From Cheilinus undulatus (taxonomy: Eukaryota > Chordata > Actinopteri > Labriformes > Labridae): a stretch of 64,000 nucleotides of DNA. The notes under the pieces were generated by a model. The model had not been told where the DNA came from. It was given only the letters and a program-made list of their open reading frames with translations, and ran no database searches. Made by a program: the position numbers and the translations under genes. Shown piece by piece: positions 33,300-46,107 of this stretch (position 1 is its first letter; each line of letters starts with the position of its first letter). The DNA is taken from positions 9,432,030 to 9,496,029 of the forward strand of contig NC_054877.1 in assembly GCF_018320785.1 (NCBI RefSeq). Reading direction: 5' to 3'.

Positions 33300-35573
33300 T
33301 TTTTTTCTTAAAACCTGATGTTATGATAAACTTCTATGTTGTGTAACATGCACTAAGAGCAAGAACTAAGAACAAAACTCAAACCACACAGCGTGTTTTG
33401 CAATTCAAGGCAGTGAAGACTAAGAAAAAACAAATATAGCAATTCAATTCAGGCAGTGGCTGTACTGACTGTCAGTTGGGTCGTTAAATCAGTCAGGGGT
33501 TGGACTTAGCTTCAGGACCAGTGGCTATTATAGACCTGAGAAGATGTCTCGCTCCACCAGCAAACTGCTCTTTTTTTAGTTGAGAAGTGTGGTCAAACTC
33601 AGGCAAAACTGCTGCTGTGGCTACATCCGAGCTAACTGCTCCACCAGCAGCCACACTGCTTCACACTCCAACAACTACTAACCCCAGTCCTTTGCTCTTA
33701 ATTTCATAGAGAATTTGGTCCAGTTCTGATAAAACTGCCTCTACATCATAGCTAATTGCTACACAAAACTAAACCCCGTCTGTAGCTATTGCCTGGTTCT
33801 CCTCAAATGACACTGATTGGTCAGAATCGTGTTTGGTTCAGCACAACTGGTGTGGATTTGAGCTTTTCAATATGGATTTGCCTTAAGGCAGACTGGCGGA
33901 CTGTCTTGAAGAAAATCACAGAAGGATATTGAAATGAATGACCTTCCAACCCCAGATTTTCATATTATTCCTGCATGAACTCATAGTTCTTCTGTGATCT
34001 TGGGATTTTGAGTGTTCACGCTGTGTAGTGCTGCTCTAGGAACGATTCCAGTAGGTCATAAAAGAAGACGAAGTTGTGGCCCCTGTAGGTTTTTCTACAG
34101 GTCATTCCGCTGTCTTAATGGGAATTAAGAAACAAACCTGCATTTGCTGTGGAAATGCTGCATTATTAAGTATTTATTAGCACAGTCTCAAGTATTAAGG
34201 TCTGAGGCATGAACAACATTAGCGGCTACTTCGGGTCTCGTCACAACCAGGGGGCCCCCAAGAGCGAGGGAGTGGATGTTCACAAGCAATCCAGTGGCAA
34301 ACTATAGTGAGATCAGCCAGGTTATAAATAATTGACATGAGGTGCTGAGAGTGAAAGTCAGGATGAAACAGAGCCCCACGTAGGATTTAATAGATTCAGT
34401 TAAAGTTTTATGTCGGGGGATTCATTTAATGCTGTTGTAGGTTGTTTCTGTTCATTAAAATGAATGTAATGTTCTTGAACGCACCACACAACAGTCAAAC
34501 AGCATCTCTGCAATGCAGCAGAGTTTACAGGCATACTAAACACGAGCTAGAGTTCCGTCAAACTCATGGTTTCTTAAGTGTCTGTTTCCAAATTACTTTC
34601 TGCAAAGTTTTTTCTCAGCAGGAAGCTGAGTTGTGTAGGGCCTTAGTGTTTTTGTGCGGACTGGTGCAGTTAGCAGACTCGTCGTCATGCCCACATGTGC
34701 ACAGACAGCACCTGCAGACTGCAGGGGTAGATTAATATGATCACAGGTAGGACATGTTCTGATGAAATTATCCAGATTAACATAATTACAGAGTAATGTT
34801 ATGACTTTGTAGATCTGTAGCCCATTATTTTTGTGTTTAATGAATAAAACGATGGCTGCATCAGTGAACTAGTCTATGTTTAATATCTGACTATAGGAGG
34901 AGTTTTCATGTTAACGCTGATCATGAAAGAGCTGTAAAGTAAATCCTTATTATAAACTTGTACTCTAATAGGGTTTATGGTTGAAGTAAAAAGCATGTCA
35001 AATAAATGAACTACTAGCCTTTTGTATTGTTTGATAGATCTTAATCCTTCCAAAAGTGTGATGTTGTTTCAGAAAGAGGAGGATGTGTTTTAAAAGGGAG
35101 GGTGTTGGACATCAGCAGGTTTATTTTGTGTTTTGTGAAAAAAAAAAAAAGAGAAAATTATAACCATTGACAAATTAAAAAAAAAATTTTCTATATTATT
35201 TTTCTAGTTTGGGTGCATACTGAGGATCCAAAAGAATGAGAAACAGATGAGGAATATGAGGAAGAAGTCCATCTCCTTCACAAATGTCCACTCCTACAGA
35301 CTTCAGACTTCCCTCTACAGACAGACTGTCCAGGAAAGAGAAGGGAGACAGGAGCCTTTCTTCCATCTGTGTGCATAAAGGTAAAACCTCTAACATCCCA
35401 GCAGAGACAGAGGAGTGGAAGACTTCCAATCACAGTCCAGCTCACAGCTCAATTTACTGCCAGTAGGCCCAGAGTGCATCTAATAGTCACCATTATGTAT
35501 ATAGGGATGATCGTCAGCGGACTAAGAGGATAGTCCATACACAGTGGTCAAATAAATGAGTCTAGTTTAATTG
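33300..35573. other. Intergenic, nothing recognised
   Basis: No supported gene or delimited repeat over about 2.3 kb upstream of the gene D large exon. An A-rich tract lies at 35139-35152. I searched the minus strand here for an ATGGC start with a nearby phase-1 donor and found none. Confidence 0.4.
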
Positions 35574-35581
35574 TTTTAAAG

Positions 35582-36190
35582 CAGTGATTATCAAACTTTT
35601 TTTGCACAAGGCACACCATATTCACATCTTGCAAAATAGCCTCTTTTACACGTGTCAAAATATGTCACAGCTGCACGCAATGAGAGCGAGCACCAGCTAC
35701 AAAATCAGTTTTCAGTTATCTTTTGTAGTATCCTGACAGCCGGTGAGTGACGGAGTGCAATGCAGCTCAAAAACGCAATGTTTATCCCCCTGTTATATTA
35801 TCATTTTTTTTATTGTGATTGGAGATTGTGATTGTCAGGTCAAACTACTACAGATTTTTGATCATGTAGCTTTAAATTAATGTAAGAAATAAATCAGTGG
35901 TGAATATTTTGATTTAATTTTAAAATGTTAAAAACAAAGGAATAGCTAAGTAGAGACAGTTTATAAACACCCTAATAAGTTAAACAGATAAGTTAAAGTT
36001 TTCTATTTTATCATAACTTGAGCCATAAAGACATTCAAAAACATTAAACACTGATAGGTTTAGTGAACCGCAAGGGAATTTTTCCTGGGTGCAGAGTTGT
36101 AGTAATAATGTGTAGTTAGACAAATTCCTAAGGCAGGCCTAGACTTGCCTCAAGGCACACCAGTGTGCCTCACCACACTGAGAACCACTG
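35582..36190. mobile_element. hAT-Charlie-type MITE, 609 bp
   Basis: Ends CAGTGATTATCAAACT and, on the other strand, CAGTGGTTCTCAGTG. The 8-bp flanks TTTTAAAG (35574-35581) and GTTTAAAG (36191-36198) match at 7 of 8 positions. Both ends carry the GGCACACCA motif, also seen at 43011. Confidence 0.85.
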
Positions 36191-36198
36191 GTTTAAAG

Positions 36199-37541
36199 AA
36201 TCAACTGAGACAAATCACTTCAGGTTCAACTACAGTAATGTGCGTGACGTTATATGTTGAATTTCTCTCAGTATCTTATAGAAACAGGAAAAGGTATTAC
36301 AAAAGTCAAGGTCACTGTAATAAGGGAAAAAAACTGAAAGGAGGTAGAAAAAAAGACAGCTGAAGAAGAAATAAAGAAAGAACATAGAAATTAATATTTT
36401 GCTATTTAAGGTTAAAACAGTAGAGTTTAAAGCCATCCCCTTTACTACATTAATTAAGTTGTACACATTGACTTACTGAATTTTTCGAGCACAGCTCCCA
36501 TGTCTGGTTTGAAGAAAGCAGGTGTGCTGTTCCTGTGAGCGTATAAAAGAAAAACAGAAAGTAAAGTCTGTGTGCAACATTTCTTTTTATAGCAAAATTT
36601 TCTTCAACAAACCACACCCACAACATATCATCAAGGCCAGATTTTTTTAAAGTCTTTTTTACATGCAGCAAAACTTGAAATGTCTGTCTCACAGAGCTGT
36701 TTTCTATTATAGTCAGGCCTCTCAGCAATAATGCATTAATTACAGTGGGACTAATTTACCAATATCTTACAAAGGCTTTTATTCAATTTACACTGGAGAA
36801 TTTTCTAAGAGAAGCCTCTGTGTACATGAGACGTTCTTAAACTGCTGAACTGTTTACATCTATGCTCTTAAAGAGATATTTCTGTATGTTTTTAAGTTAA
36901 GTTGTTCTAGGTACTTGGCATTTTTTTTAATCATTTTTGCTGTGTTCATGCGTATGACATGAATTTTGGAAAGACTGTGTATTTTTATATGATCTTGTTA
37001 TTACCAGCTCAGCTCCAAAGGTAAGTCTAAAATACTCTGTTTCTAAGCAAGAGTTACACTCAAGCTGTCAAGCACAGAAAATGCCCCATTGAAACCCATT
37101 CAAACTGCAGTTTTTTATCTCACATCCATTAAAGCATAATAGATGCATTTTATCATATCTGGGCGTCAATCTGGGCTTTTGTCTTGGAATTCCTCATTTT
37201 TACTGCTCTCCACCAGATAGTGTAATTTTGACCATATTTGGCATATAGAGAAAAAAACATGCTAAAGATGCAAAAAATAATAATGCATAAAAATCAGCTG
37301 CTAATCATTGACAAATCCCAGGTTATAATTATAAAACACAAAAAAAAAATAAAGATGATGATAGTGACATACACAACCATTTTTAGAAACCAGCTGACCG
37401 TAACACCATTCTGAGAGCAGACAGTTCTCACCCTCTCTGGCTGGTTGATAATATACCTTTTGGTCAGTTTCAGAGAGTTAAACGAATCTGTGATTCAGCA
37501 GATGACTTTGAGGAAAAATGCCCAAGATCTGAGTCACAGAT
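36199..37541. other. Intergenic, nothing recognised
   Basis: A minus-strand frame (36450-36728) has no recognisable domain. No repeat ends were found. Confidence 0.35.
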
Positions 37542-37545
37542 TTAA

Positions 37546-38213
37546 AGGGATACTTCAACATTTTGGCAAATTCACCCATTGCCATAATTCCCATAGTCTT
37601 AGCAATAGATTGGTTTCCTTTAGTTGTTGGTGCAAGCTGTTTCTAGATCTGGGGGGACCGTTAAACCAGCTGCACCGCGAACACTATGTTAGCAGACTGT
37701 ATTAATGCTTTCCCTCATCAGACCCATCAACTACACAATCCAACAACTCCAAAACGCTCTTGTGGACAGGTTTTGACCTGCACATTCACCACGCTATGAA
37801 ATAATCATGGAACATAACAAGATGCTAAATGCAAAGCTGGAAAGCTACACTCCAGACATGGCTGCTGCGCTGTGTCACTCCGCCCAGTGGTTCACTCGAG
37901 AAATAGTTCCGAGTATTTGCTTCATGTGTTGTAATGTTACATAATTATACGTTATTATTTCATAGCGTGGTGAATGTGCAGGTCACAACTTGTCCACGAG
38001 AGCGTTTTGGAGTTGTTGGATTGTGTATTTGATGAGTCTGATGAGGGAAAGCAAAACTTCCGTCTACTAACATAGCGTTAGCGGTGCAGCTGGTTTAACG
38101 GTTCCCCCAGATCTAGAAACAGCTTGCACCAACAACTAAAGGAAACGGACCTATTACTAAGACTATAGGAATTATGGCACTGGGCGAATTTGCCAAAATG
38201 TTGAAGTATCCCT
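37546..38213. mobile_element. Foldback MITE with TTAA target sites, 668 bp
   Basis: Two inverted arms of about 250 bp run from AGGGATACTTCAACATTTTG to its reverse complement. They are flanked by TTAA (37542-37545 and 38214-38217), as in piggyBac-type elements. The short centre (about 37800-37960) is unique. The arms would form a long hairpin in RNA. No coding capacity. Confidence 0.88.
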
Positions 38214-38524
38214 TTAAGGTAAAAATGGACCAAAAACAATGCTGGCTCAATTGCAGGCTGTACAGAAATGTTTTCAGCCTCTGTGTTTGGAACTATTTTT
38301 GCTACGTTGCTGGTAGCTGTAGCTTGAATTGCAAAATGGTGCCATACACTGTGGCTTTCTGGGTGAAAAATAAATTGCTTAAGATTTTTGGATATAGCAC
38401 AGCCAGCACTGGGTATTTTTTCTTTTTTAACTTAAAACTCCAGAACAACTGTACCTGTCTGCTACACTGTTTAGCTTAATTTTTCTTGCTGGTGCAACCA
38501 GGGAGTCCTTCTTAAACCCCAAGA

Positions 38525-39585
38525 CAGTAGTTCTCAAACTGGGGTCCCCTTGGGGTTTGCGAGCCACAGCTTGGGGTCCGCAAAATTACTTAAAATAAGT
38601 TATCAAAGTAATGCCCTGTCATTGGAACTTAAATAAATACATATGGGGGCCACAGCACCATAAACCAACCATACTAAACCAATGACCCCCACATAAGTCA
38701 GCTTTGGGCCAATAAAAACTCAGATGATTGTGACGTTTCATGTAAATCTATCAGTTGTCACCCATCAATCACTTTGCTCAGTCACTTTGGTGTGCAGGTC
38801 CAGCTAGCAACAATGGATAAATATTTAAGTGCGTCCACTGCTTCAAGTGATGCTAGGCTCAAAACCAGCTTAACTGAGAAACTATGATGACAGCTATCTC
38901 AGGTTTGGTTTTATTGAAGACTGCAACAGAAGACCAAAATGTGTTGTGTGTCTTCATGCTAAGCCAAGCTAAAGAAAATACAGATGGTGAACCTGACCAC
39001 AACCTCAGAAAATGCATAGAGAGCTTCTTATTTGGCTGCTTGTTGATCGCAAAAAATAAGAAGCCACACTCAACAGGACAGGAGCTTGTATTGAGCTTGA
39101 AGAGTTTAAAGGTGCAGTGTGTAAAACTGAATATCAACATCTAGAAGTGGGCTCTAGATTGCATTTCTCAGCTGGAAACTGTGGCAACCAGTTGAATTTA
39201 ATGTGTATCTGTAACCATGTGTAACTATGTTACCATAGAAACATGTAAAAATCCAAGATGGCGGCATCCATGGAGGGGACCCTCCCTATGTATGAATGAA
39301 AGGTTTATTCTGAGTAGTTTTATTTAAAATAGCTATTTTTGAATTTAGATGACTAAACACTGATTTAGATAGACCGTCTTAGAAATGTTTTGCTTTCTTT
39401 TACCAAGTTTGTTCAGCTAAATGCTACTAGGCTAAATATTACACACTGCACCTTTAAAGAATAGCATCTAGGAGTACAAATGTCAGTTAACAGATGTTTA
39501 AGTTGTGTGAGGGTTATGTGGGGGTCTTTGGAAAATGTTCTGCCTTGTGAGGGGTCCCTAGCCTCCAAAAGATTGAGAATCCCTG
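38525..39585 (+). mobile_element. hAT element with transposase N-terminal relic
   Basis: Ends CAGTAGTTCTCAAACTGGGG and, on the other strand, CAGGGATTCTCAATC. The 8-bp flanks CCCCAAGA (38517-38524) and CCCTAAGA (39586-39593) match at 7 of 8 positions. On the plus strand a start region, MDKYLSASTASSDARLKTSL (about 38814), is followed in other frames by YLRFGFIEDCNRRPKCVVC and IAKNKKPHSTGQELVL, which match the N-terminal zinc-finger region of hAT/ZBED transposases. The rest of the transposase is deleted, and a second MITE is nested within it. Confidence 0.85.
39105..39458. mobile_element. Nested TTTAAAGGTGCAGTGTGTAA MITE
   Basis: The ends TTTAAAGGTGCAGTGTGTAA and TTACACACTGCACCTTTAAA are near-perfect inverted repeats, with TTAA inside the terminal TTTAAA suggesting a TTAA target. 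It lies inside the hAT transposase relic and so is younger than it. Confidence 0.82.
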
Positions 39586-39593
39586 CCCTAAGA

Positions 39594-41353
39594 GATCCTA
39601 GGGAAATTTTGTGCCATTCAGTTTTTTTTAATTTTCCAGCCATTTTGGCTGTGTTGAATGAATATAGCTCAAATTCACTCGAGGACATTCATTCCAGTTT
39701 CTTAAATAAGCCTAAATTGGCTAAGTTACACTAAAACAGACACATTTGTTCCTAATGACAAAAAATGTCCCATTGAAAACCACTGCAAATGCCATTTTGA
39801 TTTTATCTTTACATAAACTAATGCATTCATTTATGTTAAGATTTTATTTTGGACCACTGGCTTACAGTTTTTAATTTCTAGATTTGCCCACCAGATGCTG
39901 CAACTGTTTTTTCCATTCAAAGGATGCTGCAAAATTTCCCACTTTTTACTGTTTTCTGCAACACTGCCTTGTTACTGATATGATAAGTGTGTGTCGCTTT
40001 TGATGCTGGACAAGGGTGAATGTATGTATTTTATTTGATTTTTGGTGATTTTGTTCTCTTTATATGGGTAAGCTTTTACACAACAGTGGAGTTGTGTAAA
40101 CATGCTGGCCTTTAACGGGTTATGATTCCCAAAATATGATTAGTATCTGATATGTGCAGTGTATTTCAGGCTGAAGTAGTTTTAAAGATTGACTCATTTG
40201 AAATGGAAAAAAAAGAAGGGGAGAGAAGAAGAGACAAGGTATCTGTAATGTTTTAAAATCAAAATAAACCAGAAAGTAATCACAATACTGTAAAATACTT
40301 ATTCTAAAGTGAAAGTAGTACTGCTTCAAATGAGACCAAACAAAGAAGATCTCATTCTATTTTAAGAACCAGAAGGGGATATTATTATCAAAAAACATCA
40401 GGCTATAATTTGGCTTTTAACATAAAGAGTGACCTCTGAATTATCTTAACTTTCCTCACAGTTTCCTGGTAAACTTGATTAGATATGTTTTAATGCAGGT
40501 TCATCTGACTGCACCTGTGAGAAAAGGATTTACTGTAACAAAAGTACCATGACTTTGGTTTTGGAACCTCTCTTTATAAACAAGTGGGCTTTATTTGCAT
40601 ACATTAACTGCACATGCTTCTCTTTTATCTTTACTTGCACGAGTGTATTAAAACTGAAAGAGCAGCAGTCCCTCATCTGGACCCAAAAGATCCAGAGCAA
40701 ATGTCTTGAAATGAGTATCATAACACATTTATTTCCAGAATCAAGTTGAGAATATTACAGAGATTTGCAAAGATTAAAAAATGCTCTCCAGGTTAACCTC
40801 TGACATTGTTTCAGAATCCCTCACTGAGGACTGGTTAAAAATATTAACCTTTGCAATTGCAGTGTTGTAGTTCATTCAGCACTGAATCGGTTAAATTCTA
40901 TTGTGTCATCTGGATTTGGTTCAAGTCTCACTTTGACAGTTATCATCAGTCACTTTGTTGTTTGACTTTTCCCTGAGTGATTATAACATGATCATATGAT
41001 TTTAATGAAACTAAACCTGACTCATACCCTCGTGTGTCCCATTTTATTTTTTAATTACATGCACATCTTGAAAATCCAGTCCTGCTAAAACCCTGCTAAT
41101 CCCTCCCGTCTGTGTTTACGAGAAATGCCACCACTTCTTTTAACCTGTTGAAACAAATCCGCAATATTCAGAATTTTCTTTTCAGATTGTGTGAATTTCA
41201 AATGCTTTGCCCTCTCTTGTATGAGAGTCCCAGGGTCGTGGTGTTGAAAATGATCGTTTCCAACTCAATGCATCACAATGTAGACATGGACAATTCTGCA
41301 TTGATGCAGATGCAGCTTATAATTGATGCAGACGGGAGCTTGTGTATTTTCTA
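39594..41353. other. Intergenic, nothing recognised
   Basis: No gene or delimited repeat supported. Open frames here are short and overlap on both strands. Confidence 0.35.
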
Positions 41354-41590
41354 GGGTTGCCCCGATCAGCACTTTTGGCCTCCGATCCAATTTTTTAATA
41401 TTAAATATCTGCCCATACCGAGTCCCGATCCGATACTAATGATTACTTAGATTAGAGTTTTGATTGCTTTAAAACAAAGTGTAGGTTCTAGTTTAGGAAC
41501 ATTCTCAATGGCCTGCTTTACATGCTCTGCTGTGTGAGACCCACTAAACTGACATGCATGTAATACTGCATGCTTTAACCAGAGCCATTT
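41354..41590. repeat. Truncated copy of the 59561-61296 hAT family
   Basis: Begins TAGGGTTGCCCCGATCAGCA, then shares GGAACATTCTC, CTGCTTTACATGCTCTGCTG and GTAATACTGCATGCTTTAAC with 60120-60230. The central part is missing and the right end is lost. Confidence 0.65.
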
Positions 41591-43010
41591 CTTGCTATAA
41601 GCAGACTACACAAATACATAGGGCCCCACAAGTCAGTAGAGGGCCCCAAAGCTGAATGTTCAGCCTCCTCTGAGAAGAATTACATTACCTGTCTTTAACC
41701 CTTATATCAGTGAAATCCATCCTGCAGCTCTCAAGCCGCATGTGGCTCTTTAGTGTCCAGTTGTGGCTCTTTTAAGGCTCCCTTGAAAAAAAATCTCCTA
41801 ACAACCTTAAGGTAAACACTGTCATGAGTGAAGACTAATTATAGGTCACATCAATAATTCTGTTACCCACGCAAAAAAGACAGGCTTTCACTACCAAATA
41901 TAAACTTTAAAATTTTTTTAAATTCCATTTATTATTACCGTTGGGTGCGCTCGATGGTGGAGCGACGGAGAAGCGTGCATAAGAGAAGAGAGGAGAGGAA
42001 GCCCATCGATGTTGCGTCCCTTCAGTGAGTTCGTTCATTAAGCTGTGCTGTCTAGTGTTCAAATAGAAGCTTCTGATGCCCTCGTTTCACTTTTTTCCTC
42101 CAGTAACTTCCTGCCGATGATCTCACACCCATATCTTATAATGATTATGCCGATGCGCGTCCTCATCAACGAGCGTAACACACATGGATCACATGTGGAG
42201 ATAACATTATATCAAGTGAAAGTTTTCCAAACATGGGTGTTTTATTTGATTTTTAATGTACTACTGATAAATACTGTCAAAAGAGCAGGAATATGGAACC
42301 AAAGCTACAGAATGAAGCAGGGATGAACGATGTGTCTGGAGAGCTGCAGGTGTGAGGCAGGGCTGGTTTTAGTCATTTGGGACCCAGGGCAAAGACCAAT
42401 ATGAGGACCCTCCCCCTTTAACTAAAGGATTCATAATGAGTGGAAAAAATAGAAAGCATCTCTTTTATGTTAATAAAGCCACCGAACTACAGTAAATGCC
42501 CCAGTGTGACACACAAATACCCAAATAGCCAACCATCATTCATCAGCTCTTTGAAAAACATCTCAGAGCTCAAATTCAGCACATTCTAATATCTTAAAAA
42601 ATCTTTAGGCCAGGTGGAACTCATATAATGCTGGTGTCGGCCAAAAGACTTCCAAATCACCTCTTTTCAGGGAATAAAACACACATCTTTTGACATGTTT
42701 TATTGCTTTAAAATTGTTTAAACCCACTGACAGATGTAAAGAGTGACCAATAGCACTGATTTATAAAAACAAATTAAAATCATGAAAAATTGAGATACAA
42801 AGTTTTGGTCCGACGTCAGCAAAAATATATGGTCATTATCAGTGACATATGGTTTCCTCTGACACTATATGACATTTTGATGGAGCCTATTGCACCCCAC
42901 TTAACCTCAAAATTACCCACCAATTCATTGTTTCATTTCATTTCAACTATGGATTAACTGGCCTATAATCTACCTTACATCCCCAGTTTGGACTGTGGCT
43001 CTCACTAAAG
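41591..43010. other. Intergenic with scattered transposon-end pieces
   Basis: GCATGTGGCTCTTTAGTG (41740) and GGCTGGTTTTAGTCATTTGG (42361) look like worn fish DNA-transposon ends. Nothing can be delimited and no gene is seen. Confidence 0.35.
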
Positions 43011-43860
43011 CAGTGGTTCTCAAATGGTGTGGCAAGGCACACTAGTGTGTCTTGAGACAAGTCTAGGTGTGCCTTGGGAACCTGGTTGGACCCCTGAAAA
43101 AACCCAGAGAATGGACATTCCCCAGTTGTGATTTATTGATGAGTATGTGTGTTGGATCAGTAGCATTGGTGTTAGCACCCTGGCTAACAGTTACCTCATT
43201 TGGCAAGCTATTATTGAGTTGAAATTGGAGTTAAAATGATCATTATTCATGCTACTTTTAACAGAGTTAACCAATGTTTCTACCCATTTTGCCGCTAATT
43301 TTGTCAACTTAAACCATTTTTGCTGCTTTTTTGCTGCTTTTTACAACTTTTTTAAAAATACTTTTGACCCATTTTTTGCTACTTTTTTTAGAATTTTTTG
43401 CAACATTGAACCCATTTTTGCTACCTTTTTGACAGTTTTTGCCCACTTTTGCTATCATTTGGACATTTTTTGCCAATTTTTTTCATCACTTTTTACCATG
43501 TTTTAGCTACTTTAAACCCTTTTTGCCACTTTTCTGCCACTTGTAACCGATTTTGACATGTTTTTGACACTTTAAACCCATTTTTGCCACCTTCTTGCTA
43601 ATTTTCACTCACTTTGCCTTTGTCTGGCCACTTTTTTGCCTAATTTTGCCCATTTTTTAATCACTTTTAAACCATTTTAACCACCTTTTACAACATTTAA
43701 CCCTTTTGGCCACTTGTAACCCATTTCTGTCACCTTTTTGACACTTTCAACATGTTTTGCCACTTTTAACCAATTCTTTGGCCCGTTATGCACAATTGTT
43801 AACCATTTTTTACTTTGTTTTGCCACTTTTTACCCAATTTTGCCATGTTTGATCATCATT
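43011..43860. repeat. hAT terminus leading into GCCACTTTT array (block 4)
   Basis: The left end CAGTGGTTCTCAAATGGTG, with GGCACACTAGTGTG, matches the 35582-36190 family. From 43080 to 43260 the sequence matches 4910-5100, and 43250-43850 is an array of TTTTGCCACTTTTAACC-like units. This links the arrays to a hAT-like element. No right terminus or target duplication was found. Confidence 0.6.
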
Positions 43861-44183
43861 TTAACTCTTTGGTTGAGTAAGGCTGAGTACCAGCCTTTTA
43901 TGCTTAAAAAATAAATGTAGGACATAAAAATTAAATAAGCTGCAGTGATAAGCTGCATTGTTGTTTTGCAGATGTCTGCTGTCATCGTACAGTGGAAGTT
44001 TTTTCTCAGATTTGCCACTTAGGATTAGTTATAATCAATTAATAAAGTTTTGTGTGTAATTTATAGGCTTCTGCTTTATGAATTGATAATTTGATGATTT
44101 TGGATTATTGTGACAGTACATTGTTGCTCTGAGTGAATTACTGCCAACTGTGAGTAAGCTGCAGTCTCCATTGGCACATTTTG

Positions 44184-44440
44184 TACCTCCGCCACAGAGG
44201 TTATGTGATGGGGATGGTTTGTTTGTTTGTTTGTTTGTTTGTTAGCAACATAACTCAAAAACTTAAGGGCGGATTTTGATGAAATTTTCAGGAAATGTCA
44301 GAAATGGCATCAGGAAGAGCTGATTAGATTTTGGGAGTGACCCGGATCACCGCCTGGATCCAGGAATTTTCTATAGGATTCTGTACTATTGGGAGCTAGG
44401 GCTAATGGCAGAGGTCTGCACCCTCCCAGTGCTTTTCTAG
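44184..44440 (+). repeat. Dispersed element, same family as 15053-15309
   Basis: Begins ACCTCCGCCACAGAGG, contains a (GTTT)n tract (about 44217-44243) and AAATTTTCAGGAAATGTCAG, and ends AGTGCTTTTCTAGT. Non-coding; class unknown. Confidence 0.6.
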
Positions 44441-44729
44441 TTTTTAGTTATTTTGTTTATTTTACCTACAATAGTAATCATGACAAGACTGTGTAATCAA
44501 CATTATAGATTTATGATCTAAAAAGTAAGGGACCTAATAGAGAACCTAGGGGAACCTCCTTTTTGATACTTTACATTTGGGTTAAATGAAATATTGGATC
44601 TGGCCTTTGGAAACTGAATATTGAGCAACAAAGTTGGACAAAAATAAACAGTTGTGTATTTTGAGCTCACACAGAGAATATTTCATTTATCTTTCCTGTT
44701 AAATTTTAGTTTTGATCTCTAGGTCATAC

Positions 44730-45000
44730 TCTCATGTCCTCTTTTGATCTCAAACAAACAAAACTACACACCATGTATACAACATTTTATTGAGGCAAGA
44801 CAAAAAAAAAATATATGAAGGCACAAATGATTAATGCAGTTTTTTTCAGGACAACCAACAAATATTTCAACAAAGTTAAAGGCTGTGGAAATAAAACAGC
44901 TCACAAGCCACCATGATACAACTGACAGGAAACAATGAAAAATTACATACAATATTTACTGTTAGAATATTTCAGCAACATTTATGAGTTAAATTATGTT
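44730..45000. repeat. Dispersed repeat shared with 10180-10460
   Basis: Shares ordered blocks with 10180-10460, including AACAAAACTACA, ACATTTTATTGA and AAGCCACCATGATACAA. No coding content. Confidence 0.4.
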
Positions 45001-45202
45001 AAAATATACCTGAGTGTTTTGACATAACTTTGCATGAACCTGTACTTTTTATTTTTACAAACTCAAAGCCCCTTTATATTATTTGTAGGTAATGTGTTAA
45101 AAGCTTACCCATATATTGGTGTTCTGTTATAAAGACTATGTAAAGGGAATTTCAATGGCTATGGCTGAGTCTGCTGTAAGGATGCTTTCACCTGTTGGTT
45201 CA

Positions 45203-45350
45203 GCTGAAATGGACTCAAGTCTGTTTGCTGAGTTGGTTCAGTTCATTTATGCTGATTCTGGAAGCTGTCAGATGAACTCTGGTGCCAAACAACTGAACCA
45301 AGACCGCTTAAGAAGGTGGGTCAGTGTCCGTTTTTAGTTTGACTCTGGTG
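45203..45350 (+). repeat. Coding-like repeat shared with 30451-30575
   Basis: Part of an open frame (45116-45337) containing AEMDSSLFAELVQFIYADSG. The matching stretch at 30451 keeps the same frame. Between this and 46107 nothing else was recognised. Confidence 0.4.
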
Positions 45351-46107
45351 TGCCTCATTAGTAGTTACTATTATTTTATTTATTCAAGATTAATTTTTGA
45401 GTCAGAATTATTGGTATTAATCTCAGTTTTGGGTACCACAGTTGCACACCTGTATACTTTGTGTATGCACTAAATGTTCAAAATCAAATATATTTCACAG
45501 CAGGATTTTAACTTTTTTTTTTTTTTAAAGTAACACAGGTAAAAGAATAACCATGTCTCCAGAACAACAAATAACCTACATTTAATACACACACCATTAT
45601 CGGTAAAGGAGGACAGAGAAGAGCAGAACTTCTGCCTCACCGAGCAGGGAAGGCAGACGCAGAGATGCTGAGGCTAAGCTAGGCTAAATTATTGTAAAAG
45701 AGGAAAGGGAGGCTCAGATAAAAGCAGCTACACCACAAGAGTGCTAGTTGTAAACTGTACGTAGACCTGAACACACAACAGCTACTGTATCTACAGTAGT
45801 GATAAGAGGTCAAAAAAATCTAACTGTAGCCTGATCTATGCTCAGAAAAAAAACAACAATAGTGCAAGTGCACAAACAAGAAGTGATGCAATACACTCAC
45901 TGTAGCCATATTGGTGGAGGGGGATGTGAGGGGGAGCAAAGTGAGGCAAAAAACAGCACTTTCATTCTGGATTTTATAGAAAATCTATACATATTAATGA
46001 ACTTTTCACAGTTCCAGCTGCAAACCAGTACATCGAAGAAGTCCTCTGAAAGGTATTCATGACAACTGGAGCAACAGGGAGGTTTGCAAATCGAGACGTA
46101 CACGTAC

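Noticed and set aside
36477-36501. Possible exon 1 for gene D: ATG at 36501 (MGAVLEKF) with a GTAAGT donor in phase 1
   Set aside because: The phase fits, but the peptide and leader show no resemblance to the MAxN-type exons, and the length is 25 nt rather than 16. One chance match is expected in 20 kb.
45898-45912. ATGGCTACA with a GTGAGT donor on the minus strand as exon 1 of gene D
   Set aside because: The donor would be phase 0 and would not keep the frame of the gene D large exon.
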